Origin: Phoronis australis
Lineage: Eukaryota; Phoronida; Phoronidae
Length of the DNA: 64,000 nt
Direction of reading: 5' to 3'
Assembly: GCA_002633005.1 (NCBI GenBank)
Contig: NMRA01000089.1
Span: forward strand, 62,001 to 126,000
Shown here: positions 45,301 to 60,300 of the stretch, one piece after another
How positions within the stretch are numbered: the stretch's first letter is position 1
How the letters are laid out: every line of letters begins with the position of its first letter
Notes under the pieces: generated by a model
The model's input: only the letters and a program-made list of their open reading frames with translations
Databases searched by the model: none
Told to the model about the DNA's origin: nothing
Made by a program: the position numbers and the translations under genes

Positions 45301-48300
45301 TCCCTTTCATCTTTCATTCTCTCTTAGTTACAAAGTAGGCCAACTTGTTTAATAGATTTTTGAGATTTTTGGAGGTGGTTTGGTCGCAGAATTTTCAGCT
45401 ACTTGCAGGTTTCTATTTATGTGAGCGACACATGAGCTTGAATAGATAGAAAAATTGTTGCTTCTATTTTTTCTCGCATGTAGTGTAACGTGTTGTGTTA
45501 TTCTTTAATCAGTTGCTCTCAGTTTAAAGCTATCTAACCTAAGCAAAACTACAGGTTTGTGTTTTCCTCCTGTGTCGTGGCAATACAAGTGTCAAGCATG
45601 TTCTTGCGGATCTCTGTAAAAAGGTATTCTGCTAAATCCTAATTACTGGTGTATACCTCTTAGAAAGAGATTGGAGTAAATTCAATGAAAGATGCAAATC
45701 TATAAGTCTTGTTTTTTTTTTTTGGCCAATGCGGGCCACACGGAAGTAGACCACTTCACCTCAACGGTAAATTAATCATTAAGAAAACATGACCTGTTTG
45801 GTAAATCAATCTTGAGGAAAACATAATTCTGCTGTGTAAAATAACAGTAAAAGGTTTATTGACATACCAATTATAAGAAACCAACAAGAAACAAACCCAG
45901 CCCTAAAGCAAAATACACATGAAGATGGCAACTGGAACAGACCATGCTACTAGCAATCCTTGTGGTAAAATAAATGTGCAAGTCTGCCATTGTTAAAATA
46001 TTCAAAACTTATTATAGGTATCTGTGGTAGGCATACAACAATATGAACTATGCTGTTAAAAAAGTCAACTTTTTAAAAGATTTATTTTGTTGACTAACTT
46101 TACAAAAATCACATGTCCACCATATTATAAATTAAAGGACTTCCAATATCATGTCTGTCGTAACATCTGTGGTAGCCAATACAAGTTGTGCTTTTCATTA
46201 ACTTACTAAATAATACATAATGGACACCATTAGAAACTCTTAATTCATACTGTTTTGAATTGAGGAAATCTGGTGTTAAAGAGTGATGCAGGGGAGATAA
46301 CCTTTGTTTTTGTACAATGGCAGATAACATAAATTGGATTTAATCCTGGGGGCACTTTGGGAAATTTGAGTACAGTGCCCTTACAATCAGTGACTCATAG
46401 TGTAGATTTGTATTTTAGCAGAGGTGCAAATGGGCAAACAGTCAGTATACCTTCTGCAGTATTTCTAGAGTGTGAAAGTTGTTATACTGAGTTACCGGTT
46501 GTTAACTTTTAGTATGTGAGAGCGTTTGCAAAATCATCAAGTCATGTTATATGTTTAGAAGTTCCTATACCAAAATTGATTAAATACATGACATTTTTCA
46601 TTATTAACAGACATGATTAGAGGACACATTCAAGATATTTGTTTCATTCTCAAGTGGAAATAAAATGTTCCTACAGGCATTGTTATCTTCAAATCTCAAC
46701 CTGTTTCCGCTTGCTTTGATCATCAGATGGGGTATGGACAAAGCTTTTTCTGGGTTACCTAACAGTTTTGATGTTGTGCAACTGGATACTGTAGGTGACC
46801 TTTGACATCATTTCGACAAACTTTTTGGAAAGAGTTCATGATATTGTTCACATGCATGCTAGTAAAATGAAATGGCCTCAGTGTGCGGTGGGACATTGAG
46901 ATTATTGCTTGCATTGTAATCCCAGATAGCATTTAGATACCCATCTAAAGTTATCGTGAAACCGACCTAAGAATGTGTCACATTGACACAAAGTTCAGGT
47001 CATGGAGAACCCTAAAAACCAAGTTCAAATTAAGCCAACTTCGAAACATCATATTTCAGAAATGGCTGATTGGATTCATGTGAAAGTTTCAGACGCATGC
47101 TTATTGCGGTGTTCGCCTAACCTCTTCAAGGAATTGTTTTTAAAATGTTGCACTTCTGCACGACAGATTTTTATGAGAGAATTGGAAAGTTAAAAGTGTT
47201 CATCGTTGTCTCCTGTGATGATGGTAAAATGAGAAAATTACTTACTAGAAGGTATTTAGTTAGTTGAGCGTGACGTTTCAACCTTGGTGCTCAGACACTT
47301 GTTCACATTAACTGTTCTTGCCATTGGGAAGAGTTCATGATGTTGTGCACGTGCGTGCTACCGGGATTTTCCGTAGATTAGCCCACCCGATGAAACGCCC
47401 GTGGGCATTTGTTAGATGTTACAACTTCTGGTGTCGAGTGTCCATGTAGTGTAACGTTTATTTCCACTTAGTTGCCCACTTAGTGTCAACTTTTGGTCAC
47501 AAAGTCATTTGTGTGGAGTATTATCATCTTAAAAAACAAACGAAGTGTTGGCGAATCCAGAAGGACTGTTTCCCTTACAAAAATACATGTTGCGCTTCAT
47601 GCTGGCGTTAACGTAGCCAAAACTATGACCTTCCATTTACATGCCCCGCTTTTCTGTATAAACGCCCAGGTGTTTATTTGGTGTTACTAAAACGCCTGAA
47701 AATTTTCATTTTCCGAATACACGCCCAGGGGTTTATCTATGGAAAATCCCGGTAATAAAGGTGGTGTTGAGAGTATGGCGGGAAGCACAGTCATGTGGTG
47801 AAGGGGCTGAGCTGCTGGCTTGAAATGTCAGGGTCAATTAACCAAACATCTCCTTATAAGTAAAAGGATATGATAATTTGGAAATCTGTATTAGCATTTT
47901 TGACATTTCATCCTGAACATTTGTATTAAATGAAAGTCTGTCATGTAATTGATACCATTGTGTTGCTATGGGTGTACTTGCTTTTTTACTAAATTTTATT
48001 AAAAATTTATGGTCACGTGACCCAATTAATAGCAGTTGCATAAGGTCAAACATTAAATTCTGTCCTTTCAGAAAATATATACTTTTTTCTCGTAGTTTTG
48101 TAGATATTTCGGTAACGTAGACTTGTCACTAAGGTCCTACATAATCTATATCACTCACCATTTAAGTAAGTTAAATATCAGCGGCATTTGAAGTTTCAAT
48201 GGTGAGTGATGCTTACTCGTTATTGGTAATTTGTTGAATCTGCGATTACATTTTGCTGGTTAGAAATCGTATTCAGGTGAAATTTTAGAAAAAGTATTAA

Positions 48301-51300
48301 AATAGTCATTGAAGTGGTTCTATCGTTGTTGTGAGTGTTCACATTTTGGTCAAAACATTGTGTAGCAGCATAGAACATACCGGTAGTTATGCATTCATTT
48401 AACATGGCATAACGTTTAATTGTGAAAGTAATTTCAGCTGAGTACCATATGGTGTCCAATAATTTGTGAAATTTTGTTGCGCAGACTGTGTTTTGTCTTG
48501 GATATCATGGCATTCCTGTTAAGTAGCATCTGATATGTCCTGTGTAAAATAATCAACTTTTGATCACTATTCAATGTATTCAACCCATGCCACAAACTTG
48601 AGTCAAGTGTGTTGTGATGCAGTCCTCCATTATGTGGTTTGTAACTCATGGTCCTTGTGGTGACTGCTAGACGGGGGTGGGGGGTTACTCCCGTAGAAGA
48701 GCTACACAGGACGTGCTACTCAGGCGGCTGCCTTCTTCTTGACCAGTTCTTATAAACTGGTTCTTTTTATGAGGAAATTCCCATGAAAGAGTTTGTTTTG
48801 GAATTCTACAGGCACTCCTTTTTCCAACCACGTACATCTGCAGGTCTTTGGTTCACAATCTATATTTTGAAAATGTTGAACTCAGTTGGACAACATGGTG
48901 CCTGTCTTGCACTGTTTCCTGACTTTTTTCAATTGCACCTTGTCTGTACCTCCCCCCCCCCCTTCCCCAACACCATCATCAGTGTACCCCTAGGAATACT
49001 AGTAGTTGTTTTTTTTGGTCATTCAGTACATTCATTCGAAAACAAATTTGTCACTTCCACTTAAGGGAATTGACTGTTGCTATAACCTGAAACATGATGG
49101 ACATCCACATGGCACAGAATTAAGTTTGTTTGTGTTGGTCATAGTTTTTAATCCTTGGTGACAAAGTTAAGAGTTGTGACAATGATTTTTGTATTGTTTT
49201 GTGCTCCCAGGAAATAGATGAGGTCAATAGGCAGGTTTAACGTTGCAGTCACTAATTTGCTTTTTGCAATTGAATCACTTTTTCTTTTATCTGCTGGATG
49301 GCAAATTACACACTAGCATTTTATTGTGATAGACAGGAAGTACAAAGTACACGCTCAGCTCTTATGCCTGCAAAATTGTTGGGGCTGTTCTGGATGATAT
49401 TCTCCAGTTTCAAACAAGAAAAAATGCTTTCCAGTGCAGTTACTGTATTTGATTGGATGAAATTGTTTAAGTTTGTCTTGTTTATTGTACAAGTGTCCTT
49501 TTCTGCTGATAGTAGTCTCCACTGGATTACACATGAAGGTCACACATTTTCTTGTCATGTGAGAACATGATAGTCTCAGTATATTTCCAGCCAAATTGAC
49601 CTCTGGTTTGGCTGACATTAGCAACAGAAATGACATTCTGTCTCTATCTTGTTCATTTGTTACGACCATTTGATTTGATTAACACCAGTACAACTGAGCA
49701 TCAATTGAAAATCAATTTCAAATTTGAGGGTTATCTTTGTTAACCTCTTCACATTCAAACTTAGTTACAGTTTGATTATTGATGCCTTAGTTGTGATGCT
49801 TTGAACTCTTGAGATGGGTTCATGGCTGATTAATACCTTCTCTTATTATCCAATTGGTTTGCTAATGTGCATATGGCTTCATGGAGGTAGTCATTCTATC
49901 CATACTTGACTAACTTGGCAATATGCTAGGATACATTAGCTTGGAGTATAAGTCATTGACATCCTATCATCTTGCCGTGTATTTGTTATGGATCGTGATT
50001 GATGTTGTTTGCTCACAAACTATACCTTGGTCTGTTCACCTTGGTCTGTTCACGACAGTCGTCAAAAGCTGGACTGGTGTATTTAATGGGCTATCGAAAC
50101 CTTATGCGCTCTTTTCAAAATATTTATTTTTTTACGGTTGAAGAGAAAGTGCTGTTAACTGGTGTCAGCTAGTGCTGTGTTGGTTATTGCTTGGGGAGTT
50201 GCCAAGTTGTTATAATTTTATGGGTCTGTACCAGTTCTTGTCGATGGAACATCCATTATCAATGCCTTTTTATGGATATCAAGTTGACCCATCCGTGCTG
50301 TCATTGGTGAGGATGGAGTACACCATACAATCCAACTGGTTGAAGTTATAGTGCTTAAAAAGACATTCTCTGCTATAAAAGTAATTTTATTGCCGAACGC
50401 TCTACAGCCAAGCCAAATCCCAAACCTTAAATAGCTTGACTAAATGGTAGAAACAGCGATCAAAAGTTTGTGCTCGGTTTCAAAAAAACTTCATGACTCT
50501 GACAGTAACTTTCCAGTAACTCAGATTCTATAAGACTGACATGAACATACAGTCTACAGCACCCTAATCTAGGTACATATTAGTATGCCTCTGCACATAA
50601 CTACAGTAACCATTGTGATAGTTTGAGACTGGAAATTAATTATTTCTTGTTTTTTCAAAGTGAAGTCAGAACTTGTACAAAATTTTAGAAATCAGCAATA
50701 TTGTCCCAAATTGAAGAATTTGAAAAGATCAATTCATCAAATCAATTGATAGCAAATTATTAAGTAATTGCAGGAGGCATGTTAAATTAAGTTCATAGTT
50801 AATACTATGTCTCACCCTGCAGATAGGTAGAATCCCATGATTTGTGCTTGAAAATACCTACAGCCCACCTCCATTTTTTCTCACTCCCATTTCATTAGAC
50901 CCCTTCACACACACACCAGCAGTGTAAGTGATGTTCTGTATGAGTCATCAAGGCAGTGGTTAGATGTCCACATGCACTTCACTGTCCACTATTGTTAGAG
51001 CCAGGAAATAGTGGTCACTTGTTATTACAATGTGTTCCATTGTCTGAAATCATTTCAGCTCATGCCGATCTTCTGCTCACAAGGCACACTGTACTTGTAA
51101 GTCTTTCTACACACCCTGACTTTTACCTCCCTTCACAAACTGGATAAAACTCTTAACATTTTTGCCAACACTTTTACTACTAGAAAAATGCCCATCACAT
51201 GAATGGTTACAAGTGCCACTTTGGCTGGCGTTTTCGCTTTTACTTTTGCTGGTCAATCTAGGGATTCGCATGTGCGCAAGTGTAAGAGGTCTTTGTTTTA

Positions 51301-54300
51301 GTAGAATTAATCAACTGGTCGAGTACAGGTGTTTTGACTTATATTTTCGCTATTATAAGTGACGGGTGGTGAGCAAACATACTAACTACTGAAGAAAGTG
51401 ACTGCTTTGTGGACAGTTTGTCCAGCTAAAGTTCTTGCATTTTCACCTCTCGTGTAAACGTAATATTTTGTAATTGACTGCCTTATGAGTTAAGAAATGT
51501 TGCTACTCTACATTTCAAGCTAAGGATCCATATACAACTTGTCAGTTGAAATAAATCATGTCCGATTTTGCTCCGATTTTGGATGTAGTCAAGAGACAAC
51601 ACTACTATCTATTGATTCCAGTTGTCCTGTACGAAATCGCCACTAAAAACAACACAGCTATTCTGAGTGTAAAACGACTTTATACTCCACAGTAAGCCCT
51701 TAGGAAGATTTTCCACTGCTACTTCCATGAGTTCCAGGGCATCCATCTGGGAGAAACTTTCCTCAGTTTCATAGAAAATGGATATCAAATGGACTTCCCT
51801 ACTTCAATTTTCTTAAACGATTTTTGTTAGGGTGTTTAAGTTTGTAAAATATCCTGAGAATTTTCCATCGTTGATACACCCAAGCTTATGTTCATAAAAC
51901 TATCCGCGATATATACCATGGTATGATGGTTGTTACTAGTGATGTATCCCTTGGTATGATGGCTGTTAGTTGCGATATCTCATGGTTATGATGGTTGTTA
52001 GTAGCGATATACCCCGTGGTTATGATGGTTGTTAGTAGCGATATCCCTTGGTATGATGGTTGCTACTAGCGATATTTACCATGTTACAATGGTTGTTACT
52101 AACGATATATAGTTTTTGATGGTTGTGTGTAGCACCTTCAGCTCGACACCCAAATGAATGGTGTTTGGCAACCTACAAGGCTATCAAGAGTTTCTTGAAA
52201 CTTTGGGGTAGATGGCATTTTCCAATTATCACATTGTGATGTATAGGTCTATGTATTGCAAACATTATGCAATTTTGTTCTCAGTGGCCAATGCTCAAGT
52301 AAACACCCATGGATAGACCTTACAGAGCTAGGGCAAGGACCTTTTGTGGTCAAACAATGATCAAGTGGTTTTCGGAGTAATGTTTCCAGTAAATACAAAC
52401 CTCAGCTGGGACACATGAAGCCCATTTGGTCAATTAAATTGTTCACATACAAGTGTTTGTGGAAATCTTTTCCAAGAAACTCCATTATTTCTTAATTGAA
52501 CTGTTATTGCCTTTCAAGTGTTCAGCCATTGATTGTTTCAAGGTGTGTTTTCTCAGCTGTCCAGGGCATTAGATGCATTGCCAGTTGTCCACTCCTATGT
52601 ATTTAAATAATTTTCCAGTTATTTTTGAAACCCCTTGAAATGAAGATACATGAATTTAGTGTAATTAAAACCAACATCCTTCATTACCAAGTACTCTTGC
52701 ATTAGAGTAGTGGAGCCAATTTTTCGTGCATGACTGAATCTCGAAACACAACAGGTAGACTGTGAAAGGCTTGGGCCTGTCCATACTTAGCAGTGTTTAC
52801 TACTGGTAGCCATACTGTACAATACTATAAACAGAGCACTTTTTAAAAATGGTCTGATTCCTTTGCAACCTGACCTGATCTGTGGGTTTTTGTCCCTATG
52901 ACATGCTGTGCTAGCTATTCAAGCCAAATAACAGGTCACTCTCCTGATCAACTATGGACAAATGCAAAATTGCTGGTGATCGGGTTGGAGATAAAATGAC
53001 TGTGAGGAGAGCCTTTTTGTTATGAATAAGTGTTATGAGCTTCTCTTTGTGCCTTTCCATCCAGTGGCTATGCCAGTGGACACATTGCTTTTCTTTTAAG
53101 CAAAGTATTGTCAGGACCGTGTGCCCGAAGGGTCATGGTTAATATCCGCAAAAGTGTAGACATAACTGCATCAAAAGGGAACTGTAATTAATGATGACAA
53201 TGTACCTCTAGGATTATGAGCAAATTTTGTAAACGTGCTTTGCACAGAAGAAATATTGTTTCTTTCCCATTTAAGAGCACTGCTTTTGATCCTCATATTT
53301 GGGACCAATTATCGGCCCCGTGTCCCTCTGAAAAATATTTAAAAACACACAAAATTCTCCTCGTAAGGCCTGTCAAGTGAATAAAAAATTCCTTTTAGGT
53401 TAAAATCACTAGTAACTCACAAAGTCAATGATTTGAACTAGCACAAAAAGTTTGTGTTCACTACTTGAGACAGAGTCGAGAGGGGTGGGTGAGAGTTCTT
53501 TTGGTGGAGACAGCAAGAATTTTTCCGCCATCAAAAAATTCCCCTGAGAAGGCTCAGGCAACAACACTACAGTCTTGTAGGTAGTTCAACTCATATAGCC
53601 TTGATACCAGTCAAGACAATGTGTGTACATTTCAGATATAATGGAAGCCTTCCTGCTGGTGATAAAGGTCGCCGAAGAAGCAAGTTCTCATTATTCAAGA
53701 AGGCTGAAGCTAGTGGTGTCCGTCCAGCTAGGAAACACGTGGTGAAGGACCCCAAATCATCAAAGGTCAGTCAGTTTGAAGACGTACTTATTGAATCACA
53801 CTGACACACGCACGCCCACACACACACACACGCACGCACACACCCTCACCGTTACATTAACACGCCCACATACACACCCACCAACTCAAGGGGATACACA
53901 CAGGCTTATTACTGGTAAATGTACAAGCAGTTGTTTTGTAAAAATACAAGAATTTTAGCCAGACATGCTGTTTTTAAAGCTATCAGTTTCGACACCATTT
54001 CGTTTGTTTTCTCTCTCCACCCTTCATTCATGGGTTAAGAGCATGCCAGTCTCTGTTATAAACTTATTAACACAACAATAAACAAAGGCTGTCTTTCTCA
54101 TGCACATGTTTCTAGCTACAGAATAGCAAGCAAAACCTCCAGCAACACGCCAGTGTAACTGACCTTTGCAATGTTTCTGCACCAACAGCATTTGTGACCA
54201 GTTTTTCTAAAGTCCATATAGTTGCAATGTTGTCAGCTAGGTGTGATACTATTATTCTGAAGCACTGAGCTGTAATTATCCAACACTTTTTGATGTTGGA

Positions 54301-57300
54301 TGGTTTTAAGGCTTAATCCGTAAACACTGAGCTTTAATTATCCAACGCTTCCTAGAGCTTGACATTGACTTCGTTGACTGGTTCTTCTGTAGGACAACTC
54401 AACTTCAATTTACCTTGTTTGGATCCAAAATGAGCTGTCCAAAATTTCAAAGTACATATGTTGGTCTCTTTTAGAGTTTTTAAACTGAAACATGCATTAG
54501 TACTATTTTTAACAGTTTTAACACATTTTAATCGTAAAAATACATGTTTTATAGGTGAGCACTTGTAGGATTTCAAATATTTTCAGTAAAAGTATAAATT
54601 TCAATCAGAAGTGGGTGTAATCCAACCAAAAACAATTTTCAGTTGTAACTGTGTGTGACTAGAAGCCAAATTTTAAAAATCTCCTTCATCAGGTTCATGT
54701 ATTGGCTTAGTTTGTGGTTGCTGGTCACCATAGTTGATTACTCCACAGTATCTCAGTCTGTAATTCATGATGGAGGTCAGTGATTTACTCACCCAGGTTT
54801 TCAATGGTTAAACTGGCGTGAAGAAACTTGTTGAATTCCCCTTCCCATATTTATAAGTGGGCGCATTATGCTATCATCCCTGTCCGTTCGTCCTGCATCT
54901 GCTGCTCTATCTCCAAAACCCTTTGATGTTCCTTGATGCTTTTTCATGAAATTTGGCAAACAAGTTTCTGTTATGAAGATGACAGCATGTTTCCTTTTTG
55001 TGATGGATTCGACGTTTTATGCTCCACCTTGTGGCCATTTTCACTATTTTTTTGTCGTCTGCTTCTGTATCTGCCAAACCGGGTAGGGTATGATAATGAA
55101 AATTGACAAATGTGTTTCTACTGACAATAGTATGACTGACGGGGATTTTCAAATGGCTCTATCTACTATGATGCTCTTAGTCAGCCAGCTAGCTGTATGA
55201 AGACTATCGTCAAAATACAGCTAGGTGCCACTGTGTGTTTTTCTTCCATAGACCCTGAAATTGCACACAGCCAGAGTAGTTCTGCTCGTCATCTCGCCAT
55301 GAAACCTGTATCCACATGTAGAGCTAAAGACCCGACTGGGTACATGCAAAATCTGGGAATCAAACAATCTAATAAACGTCATTTTTTGCGTAAGCCTCCA
55401 CCTTTTCTTACAAAGAAAAGTTATGTCGTCGTTTTGAAAACAATACGCTTGTGATACGCGTGCGCATCATTTCCTAAGTTTTTGCGACATGTCTCGGGAG
55501 ATGAAGATAGCTTGGCAGCAGCAAAATTTCTTCTGAAATTGAAATTCGGTTTTTCGGTATCAAAATTCTAAAAACTTATAATGAAGTGAAACCAGTTCCG
55601 ATAATTTGTTGTGACATACAAGCAACCTCGTGAAAGAAACTGGCCTATAGGTGACGCAATATTTCATGGCGCCTAAAGCCGACGCAGAAGATCGCTCCAC
55701 AACTTTAGCAGCAGAATAACAGTAGAAAGTCCAATTTTTCCTAAATCAGAAAATAATTTTATTTACTCAAATAAGTGTGTAGTTTTTAATTACATTAATT
55801 TTGTGTCATATTTTATCTTGTCATTTTTTTACCTACTTCTGCGCAAAGCTGTATATTTAGTCTCAACAGCATCAGAATCCACACACTAAAATGACTCATC
55901 AGATCTGCATGCACATCTCATAAACTCTTCGTTAGTAGTTTGTTAGAATTACAATCAAACTTGAACATCCAGGTAAGTCTTGTTTAATTTTGATCTATCC
56001 AATTCTTCCTGGGGTTAGCTCTTTAAGGCTTATTCTGAAACACCGAGCTGTCATTACCTGATGCTTCCTGATGTTGGATTAATCTATGGTCAATTGTGGA
56101 CATCTTATTGAGTTGAGCTGCTGCTATTTGAACTTGTTGATGATTGGGAGAGGGGGAAACTCCACTTCTTGAATTCACTGGTACATTTCCCCCTAAAGTG
56201 ATTGAGGCTCTGAGTAAGAAAGGAACAATTCATCTGTGTTTTTTTAGAATGAACTCTACATCTTGTCTTTCTGTCTGCAATCTGATATTAACAAATGTGA
56301 CCGTGTAATTTCTTATTGTAAAAATTTACGCCACTAGAAATTGAGCTCTGCAGATTTTAAATGTAAAAAGTTATTTCTCTTTCAGTCCATTCAAGACAAA
56401 AGCCAGCATTCTGTTTCTTACACACTTTCTCGCAACCATGCTATTATAGTTGAGTATGAGCAAGATGAAACTACAGACATGTTTCAGGTAAGTGTGACAT
56501 GAAATGTATGAAGAAGATTTTAGTGACAAAGGGGTAAGATGAATGTCAGTTTATCTTTTGTATTCAGCTATTGCACAATTACAGCCTTAGTTATGTGACA
56601 GTTCTCTTTTTTTGTCAAATGTAAAGACAGTCGGCTTATCTTTATAACTTAAAGATGTATTTGCGTTCTTCTAACTATGCTAAAGTGCAGTTGTATTCAT
56701 TAACAACTTGTAAATGTGAAATCAAAAAAGTTCTGTAAATGGTTGACCTTTTCTCTAATGACGTTCCTCGTGGGCTCACATAGCCCACATCATCCAGTGT
56801 TATTCCGTAGCACCACATCATGATACTTACTGGACACGGTTCAGTGATTTGTGCAGGATCATTTTTGCTACAAAACTTGTCCTTAAAAACGTTTTGCAAT
56901 TTTCAACCTACTTCATATTCACATTGCTGCTACATGTTGTGTTTCTGACTAATTTGTCCAAGCAATCTCAGCGATAAGGAATTTACCTGCAAGTTCCACT
57001 TTAATTTTCTAGACATATTTGATAATTAGTACATTCCAAAAATGTAAATAAAATTTCACTAATGGTTTCAGTAGAGTTATTTAGATGGTGTTTGTTATTA
57101 TTATTGTTGTGTCATTTAAAAATATACCTAAGTTACTTACATTCACTAAGTCATTAACAAATTTCAATAATTAATAACCACTTTGACTTACATTATCTCC
57201 CACTTGTTTTGATATTTAAGAATTTCTTTACTTGCTTGTTTTTTATAACGTTGTGTTGTTCTGCGCTTTGTAGATCGGGCGGTCTTCAGAAAGTCCGATC

Positions 57301-60300
57301 GATTTTGTCGTCATGGATACTGTACCTGGAGCTCAGAGGGCAGAGGATTGTGTTGTCACCCAGAGTACAATATCTCGGTTTGCCTGTCGCATTCTGGTAG
57401 ACAGGAACCCACCCTACACTGCCAGGATTTACGCTGCTGGATTCGATTCAGGAAAAAATATATTTCTAGGGGTATGATGAAGCTGTAGCTATTTGCATTT
57501 CTTGCCAATAATATATTATTTCTTGGTGTATGGTGAAGCTGTAACTATTTACAGTGGTCGCAGATAATATATATCTAGGGTTATGATTAAGTTATAACTA
57601 CTTACAGTACCCTGCAATAATAATTGGACCAAATGACTCAGAATTCCCTCTCATGACATCTGTACTCGTTCAAGACTTTTCTTCAATTCTTTTTGGGGTG
57701 TAGTATATTGAAATGACCTGAAGATGGGTCACTGGGTACACTGGTCAATGTAAAAGCTATGCTTATGCTGTGATGTTTGTACTCCTTGACTTTCTTGAAG
57801 ATTGATAAAAAACTTGTACGCACAGTGAGTTGTGGGATATGTTCTGGTTCAAAACTATTGACCTTTTAACGGGTAGCATGGAACGTCATTTTTGTGGTGT
57901 AGCAGTCATTTTGAGCAGCACCGCTAGTTGACGTGCTTATGCTCTGTAGACATCACCTCATTTTGGAAGTATTTCAAGCAGCTGCATGTTTATCATAGAA
58001 ATGAGTAAGCAGTTAGCGGATATCTAAAATGAACTCCCTGATTGCTGACTAGACACTTTCTGAATTTGATTTAGGGTACTGGTATCCCATAATTGGTAAC
58101 AGTCACTTGCAGGGGTCTTGCATTTTGAGAACCAGTTTTCTTCACTGACTAACGAGCATCCATCTAGTTCTCAGAATTTGGGACCATGATAAGTGACTAC
58201 AGCATACAAATCCATGTGGCAGTAAATGTGCATTTCTGGTACTTTATATTGCAAAGTGGTACAAGGCTTAGATTTACCATCTGTTTATACACACGATAAC
58301 ATCCCCTTCTTGTACTTCGTACTGCAAAGTGGTACAAGACTTAGATTTACTGTCTGTTTATACACACGATAACATCCCTTTCTTGTACTTCGTACTGCAA
58401 AGTGGTACAAGACTTAGATTTACCATATGTTTACACACCTGATCACAATATTAAATATTGCTGTAAAAATTCTTGACTGAATCTGGGACAAATCAACTTT
58501 TCCATTTCTCTCTATTTTGAAGGTTTGCTGTGATATAATGACGTTCCACTTTTTGCCATTTTATTCTCTAAAGTGAAGACTTTTTATCACAGTCTTTTTT
58601 CACTTTGTAATGCAATAGTGCTTGTGTTTACTTGTTATTAAACTTGTTTTCTTGAATTTTTCTCGCTTGATAGGAAAAGGCCACAAAGTGGTACAGAGAC
58701 TCTGAGATCGATGGTCTGACAACTAACGGAGTGCTTATCATGCACCCTGTTGGTGGCTTCAGTGCCAACTCCAAGCCGGGGGTGTGGAGAGAGATTTCAG
58801 TGGGGGGCGGTGTCTATGGGCTCAGGGAATCTCGGTCGACTCCTCAAAAAACTGGTTTGGTGAGTTGGTTATTACAGACTCAGTTTCAAATGTGTTTAAT
58901 TGTGAATAGTGTTTATTTGATTTAATTCGTGTTCAGTATGATAAATTAGTGTTCCCTCTTTGTCGGTTGACTTAATTTCTCGACAGCATTATTTTCAACG
59001 TGGAACCCTTGGACTTGGTCCTCTCATTCTGCTTTTTATCAATGATGGGTTGCAATCCTTTTGTCAAGTTTGGATCTGATTGGCATGTTTTCAGTGCCAG
59101 GTTGAATGCAGAAGCCCTACATGTGTGAACAATAACCAGCAAGCTTCCTTCTCCAAATTGATTTTCTTTTCTAACTCTAGGGGGCACTTATTATACATTT
59201 AATGTACTCAGGCCAAGAATTCATTGACAAGTTGACGAGAATTTCCCCCAATTGGGTCGTGCCTGTGGTGTTATTGGTCAGCTGTAATATTCGTTGCTGC
59301 GTGACTGTTGCGACATCTGTTGGTGTTATAGATTACAACGGAGGAGAACATTCTTCATGATGGGACGCTGATTGACCTGTGTGGTGCTACTTTGTTGTGG
59401 AGGTCGGCATCAGGCCTCTTACAGTCACTGGTAAGCATGGTCTCACATGCCTAAAACAGTCATGACAGGAAGGCAATATATCACATGCACCACTAATGAC
59501 TATTAAGAAAAGTGTCACTCTCTTGCTTCACTGCATTTGCAATAGTCAATCATGATGAGAAACCGCTCGTAAATGACACTTTTCAGCACTTAAAAGGGAA
59601 AGCAACCGTTTTTGATGTTGTAATTTGCTTGTCATGGAAACACATGTTTGCATGTTAATTACTCTTCCCATGACGTGTTTACAGTGCATGGAAAATTAGA
59701 AAGTGATGTAAATGGCCCAACAAAAGGCCTGCATCGTGGTTCTGTGCTCACATCCATTAAAGTAACACAATGTCCTACTCTCTATTGAACTGTGCAGGTC
59801 AGTGGTACTGAATTCAGAACCAAGGTACAAGCTCTTTGTTCTCTGTTCTAGTTAAACACGTCTCTTTGGTTTTCCAACCAAGTTGGTACTATGCACGTAA
59901 GATCTGAAATTAGAAAGCCAGCTTTAAGTCTTAAACCAAGTTGTTTTTAATTACTTTCATGAAACGGCCGTATGGGTTTTAGATCTCTTGGTGCCTCCTG
60001 ACAGATCTTGTTTCCATTTTGTCTTGTGCATTTTCTTGAACAAGGATATTTGTTTGTATACCTATAAATGCAAAGGGAATTTTCAAATAGTATCATGATC
60101 AATGATTTTAATGGTCAGTATATCTCTTTTAATCTCTCCTCCTGCAGAGTCCGCGAGAGCTGGAGCATCAAATCGATAACATCAATGCCGGACGGCCACA
60201 GTGTCCAGTGGGTTTGACTACGCTGGTACTACCGCGCAAGAACATGGCAATTTCTAGTGACAAGCAACCATACGTCTACCTCAGCTGCGGTCACGTGCAC

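Larger units (their letters stand above)
42066..53635. other. Pellino intron 2 (11.6 kb)
   Basis: Minisatellites at 42598-43075, 43655-44215 and 51915-52130 and a MITE at 47359-47754. Also a paralogous segment pair (about 46800-46860 and 47320-47360). No gene recognised. Confidence 0.75.
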
